A stretch of 64,000 bases of DNA, taken from assembly GCA_024449915.1 (NCBI GenBank), contig JAMZAV010000109.1, forward strand, positions 992,001 to 1,056,000. Reading direction: 5' to 3'. Position numbers and translations under genes: made by a program. Shown here one piece after another: positions 46,191 through 57,361 of the stretch. This DNA comes from Sweltsa coloradensis. Lineage: Eukaryota; Arthropoda; Insecta; Plecoptera; Chloroperlidae. Positions within the stretch are counted from its first letter, which is position 1, and the number at the start of each line of letters is the position of its first letter. Under the pieces are notes generated by a model. That model did no database searches. It was given only the letters and a program-made list of their open reading frames with translations, and was not told the DNA's origin.

Positions 46191-47876
46191 TATTATATCC
46201 GTCCCCATTTCCAAACTAATGTTTAGTATGGGTCGGGGTGAGCCTTTGCTATTGAACAAAAATATTTTGCTTATTCGAAAGTGTTTTGTCAAATCTGCCT
46301 TCTACCACGTGCATACCAAATCATGCAGCTTGAAGTAACAAAGCAATTTGTCGCTGCAAAATCGTTCGGTAATGGTCCAGTGTCACGATATTACTTTGAA
46401 ATAAACTTTGCTGTAACTAATCAAAGGTTTTCACGATGCTAGTAAAGATTAACTCTTGATTGTACCGAGTACGTGTGATATGAAACGTCAATGAATATAA
46501 GTGGAAATGATGAAGTGTTATTATATTTGACTCGGTTTATGCTGCAAAGACATTGGGTTTTCACACCGTTCTATATCCCAAAGAGTTTGTCGGAATTTCT
46601 CAAACTAGCATTTCATCTCAATGCGTAAATAACCTAGTTTTGGTTTGACATAATATTATAGAAATCGCAAACACTTCAAGACGTTTACATTTCTATTATC
46701 CACTAAAAAAACATTTCTTCTAAAATGAATACTTAGCCTACTATGTAAAAAAAACGTCATCAGTAATATAACCAATAGAGCAGTGCCCACATAACGCACT
46801 GTCAAAGACTATCCATATTTAAGATAGAATACCAAACAAACTTTAAGAATTAGACCGGAATGGAATTTCTAGCTTGATCTCTCTATTGTTTAAGTTTATA
46901 TGTGATACTTATTTTGTTCAGGGACGTTACAAAGGTTGAACCTTGCGACAATATAAAAATTTGTAAATGATGTATAAAACATCTAAAAAATTAATTGATT
47001 GATAAATCAAGCTATTTTTCGAGAAAAGTGCAATGAAACGTGAGGGTAAAATAGCGACTGATTGGAAATGGTGGAGGTGCCGGGTTTAGTCTTTCTTATG
47101 ACAGTCATCGGGAAAATAGCTTCCCACCATGCTTTTATTTTCAAAAAATAAAACTGTAGGCATACATGCAAAAGCGAATTCTCTGTTTCGAAAAAATAAA
47201 ATCTTATGTATAAAAAAATAGTTAATGTTGTCAATGTAATTTAGAGATAAAAAGTGTGTCGGTATGTGTAACTACAAGCTGATTTCAGCAAAAAATAATA
47301 TTTATTTTCTTATCTTATTTAACATTGAGAATAAGTTTTCGTATCATCAAATATCAAATAAAAAAGAGATGGAAATAAAACACAATACAAAGATAAATCA
47401 ATTTAAAAAAGTTAACACTTTTCCATACGTTACATTATACAGCTTAAGATGAGTTATAAAATGCCAACTGAAAATTATTATAATGATATATACATGAAAA
47501 GATAAATTTGTATTGTAAATTGTAAAAACATTGTAAATCATTGTACATGGTCTGTCTGAGCATTAAAGATATTACCGTGGAACTGTAAAAAGTGTGGTCA
47601 ACTGTTCTTATTTTGTATTCCTTACCCCGATAACGAACATAAACGCCGAGAACGTGGAGGAAACCTTACTAGTCGGCTAGCAACTTACACGCAGCAAGCG
47701 CCTATCCCTATACATCGTGTGAAGAACACTCCCTAATGCCTTGTTCGTGTTCACCTAGCCGAGGACGGAAGCCCTACTTGGATAGAATGATTGACATTTG
47801 ATCTGAGAGGGAACGTTTGGCGGGACTACCTCGTCAACAATCAAGTACGTCGTTAAGTATGAAAGAACATTTTAAT
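46191..47876. other. No gene seen
   Basis: AT-rich. It has a copy of TGGTGGAGGTGCCGGGT at about 47067 and a GC-richer patch at 47620-47850 without a credible ORF. Confidence 0.4.
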
Positions 47877-47878
47877 AA

Positions 47879-47961
<83 letters not shown>

Positions 47962-47962
47962 A
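47877..47962. repeat. (AAAT)n microsatellite
   Basis: More than 20 AAAT units, probably the tail of a retroposon because GTATTTAGTCTACCCACTC follows, as beside similar tails at 54365 and 57340. Confidence 0.95.
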
Positions 47963-50040
47963 GTCGTATTTAGTCTACCCACTCAATCACACAACAACAT
48001 TAAATTTAAAGCCGACCAATCCAACCCTGTTGGCGCCGACACCATCGACATGAGAACATTGACCAACTAAAGAAGGGCATATTTAAGTTGGAAACACCAA
48101 TCAATCATGCAGGGCACGATAACATCCGCGGACAGCGCCAGAATCAACAAATCTAAATATGAATTTATGTGTGCCTCGTTGCTAGGACGGCTTAGTCACC
48201 GTTACACATTCTTGCGGATGGACTTAACTTCTGCATTGAAAGCAGAGCCTCTGACCACAAGACCAATGAAAGTAACTCTTTATCACCTTCCCCGAGTTTG
48301 TGTTTATTAATCATAGTTTCTTTGCTTGTTTCTTATTTTTAATTTTTTTTTAAAGTACGGTATCAATCTTGAATTTTAAGTTTTTTTATGGGTATATTTA
48401 CACTTTTGTTATTCAAGTTTTACTTATTGTGTTTATTTTTTAATTTTAATTTTATAATACTTGTTCATGTTGAATTAACGTATTTGTATTGTCTAACATT
48501 GTGATGAATGTGTATTATAATTTAAACCTGTTGTAAGAAGCAAATAAAATATATTAATACATGTATAACACAAGCACGGGTACGGAAGAACCTAAAATAC
48601 GGAGCGAAGCTGCTTTATCGATAGAGTTGGGGGAAAAAACACACAAATAAAATATTATCAAGCGTTGAAATTTCTTCATGGTGTCGAGAACACAAAAATT
48701 ACACTTTTGAAAAGGCTCACACCACCCCCCTCTTCTAAGGGTTTGAAGGGTGTTTCTAACAAAATATTTACAGGAAATTTGAAGTCGTGTTTGGGTTTTA
48801 TATGTAGGTCAATTACACGTACTGCAAACGGATGGAAGAAACGGTAGTGCATATTATAGAAGAGCTTCGCACTTATAATTTTCATACACGCAAGATTGTC
48901 TTGTGCCAAATCTGGCACATTTACCCAGATATGCTCATCATTTTGACGTGACAGGCAAGTCAATATGGTCCTAAGAACCTGTTCGAGATCACTTGACTGA
49001 ACACTCACGCGAATGACAGTGAAAGGAACGTCAGCAGAAGAAGGGCAGGTGCACGAGGAAAACATAAAGGTAATATTTCTCCCTTTTTTTTTAGAATTAC
49101 TGTCCTGTTGACAAAGTAAGCGTTAATGTGAGATACATGGCAATAAACCACTGTCTTCACCACTTTACAACAGACAAGAAAATAAATTTACCCAGTGCGA
49201 TGTTTTAAAAGATTAATCACGATATTTTACGCGTACTAACTTATTTCAGTCATAATCACTACGCTATTTTACTAGGTCATCGGATCGATATAACCCATGG
49301 GAAACCCTGATTGAGAGTTATTCCTTAGACATGCGAATGGGATAACATCCTTATTTGTTTCTCATACCATTTGTTGTGATTTAATTTATTTTATGTGTTT
49401 ATTTATTTAACGTCGATCCTATTCAGTTCAAAAACTGATTAATAATGTTGAAATACATTTTTAATACAATGTTGTCCAAGGGCTTGTTTATCAAAATATG
49501 GGAGACGGATGGTAAAAAGTTTAAACTGTTGACTTCACCTTGAACAATGTTCAGGAAGGAATAATGTAAAAGTAGGGCCTAAAACCAAAATATGAATACC
49601 TTGGAATATTACTTTCAAGCTAAACACGAGATGGAAATGGCTTCTATTGCTACATCAAGGAAGAGGCTATTTTAAAATATTGAAGGTACGGATTTTATTT
49701 CAAAATTCCTATTTCCAATGTAAGTCTGGTCAGGGGTGGATTGACATCGGTTTTCTTGGGCATAGTTTATTGACATTGGCCTTTCGTTTTCTCTTCTTCT
49801 TCAATTTCATTTTATATGTTACTTTTTCCCTAAGCTTACGCCATCGTCTCCTGTCCTCCCACTCGTTTTGCTGCTAGTTCTTTATTCCGATAAAAAATAT
49901 TTTTATGTACAAAATTTGTTTTTGAAACATTGGGATTTGGAATTTTTTGTCATCCAACTACCGATTTTATTTTTTATAGTTTTGGTACAATCATGAGCAA
50001 AGGAATTGTGTAACGAATTAAATAAATATAGCGAATTTAA
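47963..50040. other. No certain gene; one possible ORF
   Basis: Contains a 129-codon open frame on the minus strand (48676-49065) whose first half (QSSDLEQVLRTILTCLSR) has ordinary amino-acid composition. I recognise no family and splice sites are ambiguous. A small retroposon tail lies at about 49385-49445 and the CACAAGCACGGG repeat at 48563. Confidence 0.35.
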
Positions 50041-50811
50041 ATGGATGAGCGAAGCGAAGACTTCAATTTCACCGACCCCCCAAAAAATTTAGCTCCGGTT
50101 TTTTTTATTGTTTTTTTGTTTGTTTGTTTGTTTTTTTTTTTTTTCCGTCTGTTTGTTCGCTCTCTACCGGGCAAACGGCATATGCGATCTTGATGAAAAT
50201 TTGACACGACCTTCGTTTTCTCTGAACTTAGACTTGCCACGTTTTTGGGTACAATCGAAGAAATATTTCTCATGAATATCGTACTTTTACGATTTTTTTC
50301 GATTTTTAGTGCGATATTTTCGTGACATTTGGACCGATTCTGACCAAACGGGTGGGGCCACAACATTCATATTTCATGGACATTAAGGTAATGGTGATGT
50401 ATTGCTTTCTGAAAGAAAAAGTTGAAAAAGTTAGCTAGAATCTATAGAAATAAAGCTTTTAATATAAGTTTTTTGACTTTTTGTGCGATATTTTCGTGCC
50501 ATTTGGGCCAATTCTGACCAAACGGGTGGGGCTACAACGTTCATATTATACATGGACATTAAGGTTATGGTGATGTAGTACCTTTTGAAAGAAAAAGTTG
50601 AAAAAGTTAGCCAGAATCCATAGAAATATAGCTTTTAATGTAAGATTTTAACGTTAAATAATAACAAATTAACAAGAAACAATAGAAACTTGACAACAAT
50701 CACCTACATTGCGTCGGCAGAAAAACAAAGCACTTGCAAAAGTGAAGATATCCCACGCAAACTAAAAAAAAGCTCATCCATCAACGCGGCGGGACTTTAG
50801 CGTTTTCCTAG
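50041..50811 (+). mobile_element. Family A Helitron-like element, copy 6
   Basis: Starts TGGATGAGCGAAGCGAAG at 50042 and ends GCGTTTTCCTAG at 50811, then T. The inverted GCTCATCCA lies at 50772-50780, before the 3' hairpin. Two tandem modules. The phrase TTTTGGGTACAATCGAAGAA and the AGTGCGATATT hairpin are conserved with copies 1, 3, 4 and 5. Confidence 0.75.
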
Positions 50812-52312
50812 TTTTAATAATATTTATTGATTAATTTAATTCAAAGTCCATCTTATACATTAACAATACAGATGACGAATTAAATTAAACTTTCGAGACA
50901 GGCTTAATTCTGTTTGTATTAAATCAGACACCAAAGGAAGCATGAAGGAGAGAATAAGACGGTACGTTCTATAATACCACCACCAATCCATATTATCGGT
51001 TGTTCCGAATGACGCTGGTACAGGAGACGGTGACGTCAGGGACGTATTATCCGTGTTACTGAACAATGGAGAGATGTATCGACTACAAGGGGTGTACAAA
51101 CCATTTACTTCGAGATACGATTACAAATAATGTAGAAACTTTTATATAATAATTATACTTCAGAGCGAAAACAATTATATGAAATAAATATAAATAATTC
51201 AGGAAGTGTTATTATTTATATATTAATATTTGCATTCTCATTTACAACATTTGAATATGTTAATTATGAAAATAAATGCGAGAATGACAGAAAGAGCATC
51301 TACCCCATAGTATACGTGTGAACCCGTCACCCACTCATACAATATATAATGTAAAACAATGTCCAGGTTAAGTTCCTTATCTATAGTATAAATAAATCGT
51401 TCATTTGGGTTCATCTTGAGTCAGATGTGAATTAACACATTTCCATTGGGAGGATGGGAAGGGAGGATATGAAGACAAGCGTTGGAATATAATATGTAGA
51501 ACGAATAATCAAGGATGAATGAAGGATGAATGAATGAAACCCAAATAATGAGAAATAAAGAGATCTGTATTAAAAATAAAATAAAAACAAAATTACAGTT
51601 TAAGATAAAAATGATATTGTCATTTGACGCGTTTTGAGAGGAAATTAGATTTGCAGAAAACTTCGCGTATTATTTAAAACATATCGTTCAAATAAGTTAT
51701 ATATTTACAGTTTCCCAACATAAATTGTACATCAGTCAGATAATTATTTCATATTAAGTTTATGTTTTTCAAATATTTAATCGTATCTTAAACTTGGAAA
51801 ACTTATTGAAATAATGATTTATAACTATACATCCCTGCCTTAACTTTCGCCAGGGAAAATTAGAAATGATACCGGTTAGAATTAAACCGATAACAATAAA
51901 TTTTATTTTATACTTCGGACCAGTCAAACGGTGATTTCCATATTGATGATACCAACACGATTTTGAGGAATTTGAAGCAGAAATAGGAAAACGTAAAAGT
52001 GTAAATTAAAATTCAGGTGTTAAATGTGTGAACAATAAGGCATTAGATATCAAAACAGCACGATTTTCGACTTATTTATTGATAGCACTCTTAGAAATTA
52101 TGCCTCTTTGGAATGTAGTTTTATGGTTTAAATTCAATCTATCAAGAAGAAAGTCAAAACATACAGATTAACAACAATTAGCAGACATATTGAAGCATAA
52201 ATAAAATGCAAAGGGGGTGTTAAGTTTTCTTCCCTACCCTTGAAGTATATTTTATTTCGGCAACAGCACAATATTAAGAATCCCCCCTCTCAGAAAGATA
52301 ACTTGTTATTGC
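50812..52312. other. No gene seen
   Basis: AT-rich. The 79-codon minus ORF at 50860-51099 is serine-, threonine- and tryptophan-rich and not recognised. Confidence 0.4.
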
Positions 52313-52456
52313 TTACACAGAATACATAATCCAAGACGCTTCTCTATGGTGATAGAAATAAGCATATTCAGTCTGGTAATACCACAGCCCGGAAAATATG
52401 TTGGCCATGAACACGTTTGGCAACTTTCCAACAAACGAAACCAAATCCGATTCCAT
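52313..52456 (-). CDS. Possible small ORF (47 codons) beside a promoter-like island
   Basis: On the minus strand an ATG at 52456 opens MESDLVSFVGKLPNVFMANI, and the frame runs 47 codons to a TAA. I do not recognise the product. Composition is protein-like, with one hydrophobic patch followed by an aromatic-rich tail, but the tail may be intron: a GT at CTGTG|GTATTACC could be a donor. Interest comes from position: a CRE lies 13 bp upstream, and a GCGC-rich stretch and an inverted CCAAT box lie within 130 bp. It could be a 5' exon of a larger gene. Its phase at that donor does not match the first unc-13 C2A exon found. Chance ORF remains possible. Confidence 0.25.
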   Translation of the reverse strand: MESDLVSFVGKLPNVFMANIFSGLWYYQTEYAYFYHHREASWIMYSV

Positions 52457-52459
52457 TGA

Positions 52460-52600
52460 AGCAGCGTATGACGTCATGACGTCTTACATGCGCGGACACA
52501 CGATACGTGTTTCTGCGCAGGGTGTGAGTCTGTGAATGAGCTATTCAATGGGCGAAGTGTCAAGAGAACTCAAGTAATATGATTGGCTATCTTGTTTAAA
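52460..52600 (-). promoter_or_regulatory. Candidate promoter with CRE and CCAAT box
   Basis: A full CRE, TGACGTCA, at 52469-52476 is followed directly by TGACGTC. Then come CATGCGCGGAC and TCTGCGCAGG (NRF-1-like cores) and GATTGGCT near 52580, an inverted CCAAT box (AGCCAATC on the minus strand). The block is GC-rich for this region. The combination resembles a housekeeping or neuronal promoter; on the minus strand it would drive the 47-codon ORF or an upstream unc-13 exon. Confidence 0.4.
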
Positions 52601-54540
52601 CGCTACGGTCGTACGGTCGATGCCATAGCTTGGGGAAGAATATACACTCAACAGTAGAGAGAAAATTACTCCAACTGCTCCTAGGCATAAAATCCATTAG
52701 ATAACTACATGTTTTTAGATACTCGGTAGAGAAAATGGATGGTGTGGTGAATGGTAAAAAATACATTCTTGTTAACTGTTTTATATAGTAATCCTCAAAA
52801 TCAACAACGAAAATCTAATCTAACCTATATTTAATTACATGTAAGGAAAACAATAAATGAAGGAATTTAAAAATTGATTTTTAATTACTCTATATTTAAA
52901 GTGCACTTTTAAAGGCAATTTTTACTAATTTACCTTATTTGTATATCACTTACCTACTAGAATTACTGAATAAGATAGATGTTAAATAAATAAATCAATC
53001 AATCAATAAAAGAAAACATTTCATAACACTTCCGATGGTAAGTTAATAAATACGAGGAATACATTTCCGGTTACAGTTTCACCTTGATTCATTACAAAAT
53101 TGGACTTATTTTGATTATACAATGTGAAATTTACAAAATATGAAAATTCTACCCCGACCAGGTATTGCTCTCGGTTCTAATACTTGCCTGGCAGAAGTCT
53201 GTCATTAATTATTGAATTCTTGGTCAAATTAACTTTATGTTAAACTTCTTAAAGTAAGTGATGTGGCAAACAAAAGCAGATAACAATACGATTGGTAAAA
53301 TAAACAAATTTTGTAAATCGTAAATTTTGAATTATTGCTTAGTATCATATAGCAGTTCGTTTATACAATGACGTAAGTGCGCAGCGAAAAAGTAACACGT
53401 GACTTGCACAATTGCGTTGTACAGGTTTTAATAAATAAATATAAGTACTCAGTTCACTGCAAATGCAACCTTTGTTTATATTACAATGAATAATCTAGTT
53501 GTAATTTGACCAGCAATCTATTGTTAGTAATGCGTTGCTACAAGTAATTTCCGCTAGTCCAGAACACACGTTTTCAATCGAACAAGCTAGCCTATGTTGT
53601 AATTAATTGATCAGTGCCCTAATTGAGCAATTATTGTTCGTAATAGAATGCGTGATGGGATAATCATGTGTGCGATCAGCATTTCAGCAAGGCAATGCTG
53701 GCAATACATCTCCCTTCTAAAAATATGATCTTGAAAACTATTTTTATTTTATACTTGTGATAAAGTAGAAACAAACACTATATTCATATATATGAATATG
53801 TATATGTATATTATTTTCAGAAGCTATTGCCCCGGATATATATTATATTCATATGAAATTAAAGTGAACGTAATTCGAATTTATTTAAAACACAATTCAG
53901 TGGAAATAACTCTTAATTTTTATTATATTAATAACAACGTTTTCGGAAATCATAATAAACTCTTCTAACTTTAAAACTAAAAAGAAATTCGAATTGTTAT
54001 GACTGTTGGATGAGCTCGAGAAAACCAGACTTTGACGCAGAATGCAGAGGTATAGTCTGGATCTGGATCACTTGGAACCTCTATCGTTTGTCCTATCGGG
54101 TTGTGGTATACACCAAACTGTTAAGTAAGAATGTTTGTATTGCGATAAGAGCAAATTTTCCCAATACTGCTTACTTTATTAGGAACGAGTCTCCTATATA
54201 AGCATCACTTTTCTGTCCGTCCGTTTGTGCGTGTGACGTCTCCCAGTAAAAAGACGTCCTATTGACATGTGGTTACTGGTTTCATTTGTTGGTTTTGCCC
54301 TTCGACAAGAACGATACATAAATAAATAAATAAATAATTAAATAAATAAATAATAAAAAATAAATTGTATTTAGAGTCTAACCACTCAGTTATGTAACTG
54401 ATTTTCATAATGTATACATAATGTATTTGGTAACACTAGAGGGTAAAGGGTGAGTGGCTGTCCCCCAGAAATTTTGAAAATACGACCTGGCATCCTTACC
54501 ATATGAATACGCGAATAGTAGCTAGGCGGATTAGCCTAAC
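52601..54540. other. No gene seen
   Basis: AT-rich. A retroposon-type tail with AAATAAATAAAT and CACTCAGTTATGTAACTG lies at about 54320-54410. The 63-codon ORF at 54010 is unrecognised. Confidence 0.4.
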
Positions 54541-56323
54541 AATTAGGGGTTTTGTGGTAGAGGGCTGAATTTTGGACTGTATACTCAGAACAACATTATA
54601 AGAAAATTGCCTCGAGGAGCCATGAAAAAATCCATCCGGTTAAGGGGGTGGAAGGGGTGAAAAAATTGCATTTTTCAAATATTAAAAAAATCAAAAATCA
54701 AACTAAATTTGATCCTAAGATTACAAAATTATTACATATTGTAGATAAAAGTCCAAATTTTAATAAAAAAAATATATATCACCATATATGTATATATAAC
54801 CAGATTTTGCACCCTTTGTCTTTTTTTCACAAATTTACCCACTGTGCTGGGAGGATTAGCCTACCAGTTACGGGTTAAGTGATAGGGCTGTGAATTTTGT
54901 CTAAAAACACTCAGAAGAATGATCTCAAAAAATTGGCCCGAGGAGCCCTCAAAAAAGTTGCTTGCTTATAGGAGAAAGAGGGGGTGTACTAAAAGGGGTT
55001 GATAAAACTAAAATAAAGAAATCCGTATTCAAATATTATATTTACAACGCCATATTAATGTGTATTGTAGATTAAGGTCTAAACTTTAATTTAAAAAATT
55101 AAAATTTCACCATATATGTAAATCTGATCAGATTATGCGCCCTTTTCCCATTTTCATAAATTTCCTCAATATTACGAAAGTGTATCGTGCGACCACTCTT
55201 TTTGTTCAAAATTATGCCAATAGTAAGAAAAAGGATAAAAAAAAGTTTTTTAACACCTTAGGTACAGTTTCACTCAATGGACTCTGACCCCATTTTCAAA
55301 AGTTTACTCAATATTAACGAAAGTCTATCATGTGATGACTCGTTTTGTCTCAAATTATCCTAAGAATACGAATTAGGACGAAAATAAGATTTTTGTCATA
55401 CACGTTGTCATACATACTTTTGAAAATGGGGTCAAAGTCCATTGAGTGAAACTGTACCTAAGGTGTTAAAAAACTTTTTTTTATAATTTTTTCTTATAAT
55501 AAGCATAATTTTGAACAAAACGAGTGGTCACACGATACACTTTCGTTAAAATTGAGTGAACTTGTTAAAATGGGGTCAAAGTCCATTGAGTAAAAATGTA
55601 CCCAAAGCATCACAAAATCTTGTTTTCGTCCTAATTCGTAATATTAGGAGAATTTTGTGACAAAAAGAGTGGTCGCACGATACACTTTCGTATATTGAGG
55701 AAATTTATGAAAATGGGAAAAGGGCGCATAATCTGACCAGATTTACATATATGGTGAAATTTTAATTTTTTAAATTAAAGTTTAGACCTTAATCTACAAT
55801 ACACATTAATATGGCGTTGTAAAATATAATATTTGAATACGGATTTCTTTATTTTAGTTTTATCAACCCCTTTTTAGTACACCCCCCCTTTCTCCTATAA
55901 GCAAGCAACTTTGTTGAGGGCTCCTCGGGCCAATTTTTTGAGATCATTCTTCTGAGTGTTTTAGACAAAATTCACGGCCCTATTACTTAACCCGTAACTG
56001 GTAGGCTAATCCTCCCAGCAGAGTGGGTAAATTTGTGGAAAAAAGACAAAGGGTGCAAAATCTGGTTATATATACATATATGGTGATATATATTTTTTAT
56101 TAAAATTTGGACTTTTATCTACAATATGTAATAATTTTGTAACCTTAGGATCAAATTTAGTTTGATTTTTGAATTTTTTTATATTTGAAAAATGCCATTT
56201 TTTCACCCCCTTCCACCCCCTTAACCGGATGGATTTTTTCATGGCTCCTCGAGGCAATTTTCTTATAATGTTGTTCTGAGTATACAATCCAAAATTCAGC
56301 CCTCTACCACAAAACCCCTAATT
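54541..56323. mobile_element. Giant palindrome, about 1.78 kb (foldback)
   Basis: The left end AACAATTAGGGGTTTTGTGG pairs with CCACAAAACCCCTAATTGTT at the right end; the axis is near 55432. Pairing continues through CTCGAGGAGCCATGAAAAAA, GGTTAAGGGGGTGGAAGGGG and GGGAAAAGGGCGCATAAT. Each arm (about 800 bp) also has two diverged direct copies of a roughly 310-bp module, and the centre has further inverted repeats (GGTACAGTTTCACTCAATGG near 55261 with its complement near 55440). No transposase ORF; transcribed, it would fold into a very long hairpin. Confidence 0.8.
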
Positions 56324-57361
56324 GTTCTTGTATTTTCCTTTAATCCGCTTGACTATAGCGAACCTTTCTTAACTGGCATGCCTACCTGGCACGGCCACCA
56401 AAAAGATCAACGGACGGTCAACGATTAAAATGGTTGCATTTTTCTTCTACTATCTGTTTGTTAAGTAGCTTTACTCCATCTTTTGAGTACTCCCGTAACC
56501 GTGCTTGGTTGAAATTATTTGAAACATAACATAAGCCTAAGTGTAAATTAAGGCCACTTGTGTTATATCCACCAATTGAATCAACATTTAAGTGAATTGC
56601 TTGACTATTGCCGTAACTGAAATATAATAATAATTGTTTTTTCCGAAATATTAAACAAAGAGAAAATTATTTTTTACGTTCCTTTGCTTATAAAGCGCGA
56701 AAAATACAAACTTTCTCAGGTATCGCTAAATTTTCGTTGTGAGCCAGGCCCGTATAATCATGGATGGGCGAGTGAATGTTTTATGTCTGTACTGTGGTTT
56801 GATCGCCCATCGAACTGCTTTGATTAGAGGTCTCGCGCGTTATCAGATCTATCTACGTGAGATATCTGAGCCACGTGCTGCACATTGTTATCGCTGCTGC
56901 CCTGGTGATACGCATTGCATTACAAACCTTACGCCTTGTAGAGGATTCAACACATATGCAACGTAAAGGCCCATCCGGGAAACTGCAGGGAACCGTGAAT
57001 GAAATCGCGTTTTAGGTTTTTTGTTACTTTTTTATTGGGCGGATAACAAATTCCATGCACATTTTTGTAACGGATGCTCATTTGATTATTTGTAACTTAA
57101 TTAAAGCTTACACTTTTGATATCTTTAAGCCACTTTAATTTGTAAATTTTTTATGAAAGATTATTTTAAATGAACATCATTAAATTTTACCTTCAGTCGT
57201 AAATTAATTATGCAACTTAAAAATCTTAATTTTATATAACTTAACATCATCATTATTACTATTATTATGTTCTTGCCTAAATTAGCAGAATTAGATCTTA
57301 TTAAACAAATAAAAAATATTTTTAAAAATCGTAACTAGTCTACCCCCTCAGTATATTAGAA
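56324..57361. other. No gene seen
   Basis: Includes a GC-richer open stretch at 56739-56966 (75 codons, cysteine-containing, unrecognised), then AT-rich DNA and a retroposon-type remnant CTAGTCTACCCCCTCAG near 57338. Confidence 0.4.

Noticed and set aside
48676..49065. 129-codon minus-strand ORF
   Set aside because: Composition is protein-like in its first half but no domain, start context or clear splice sites; mentioned only as a possibility.
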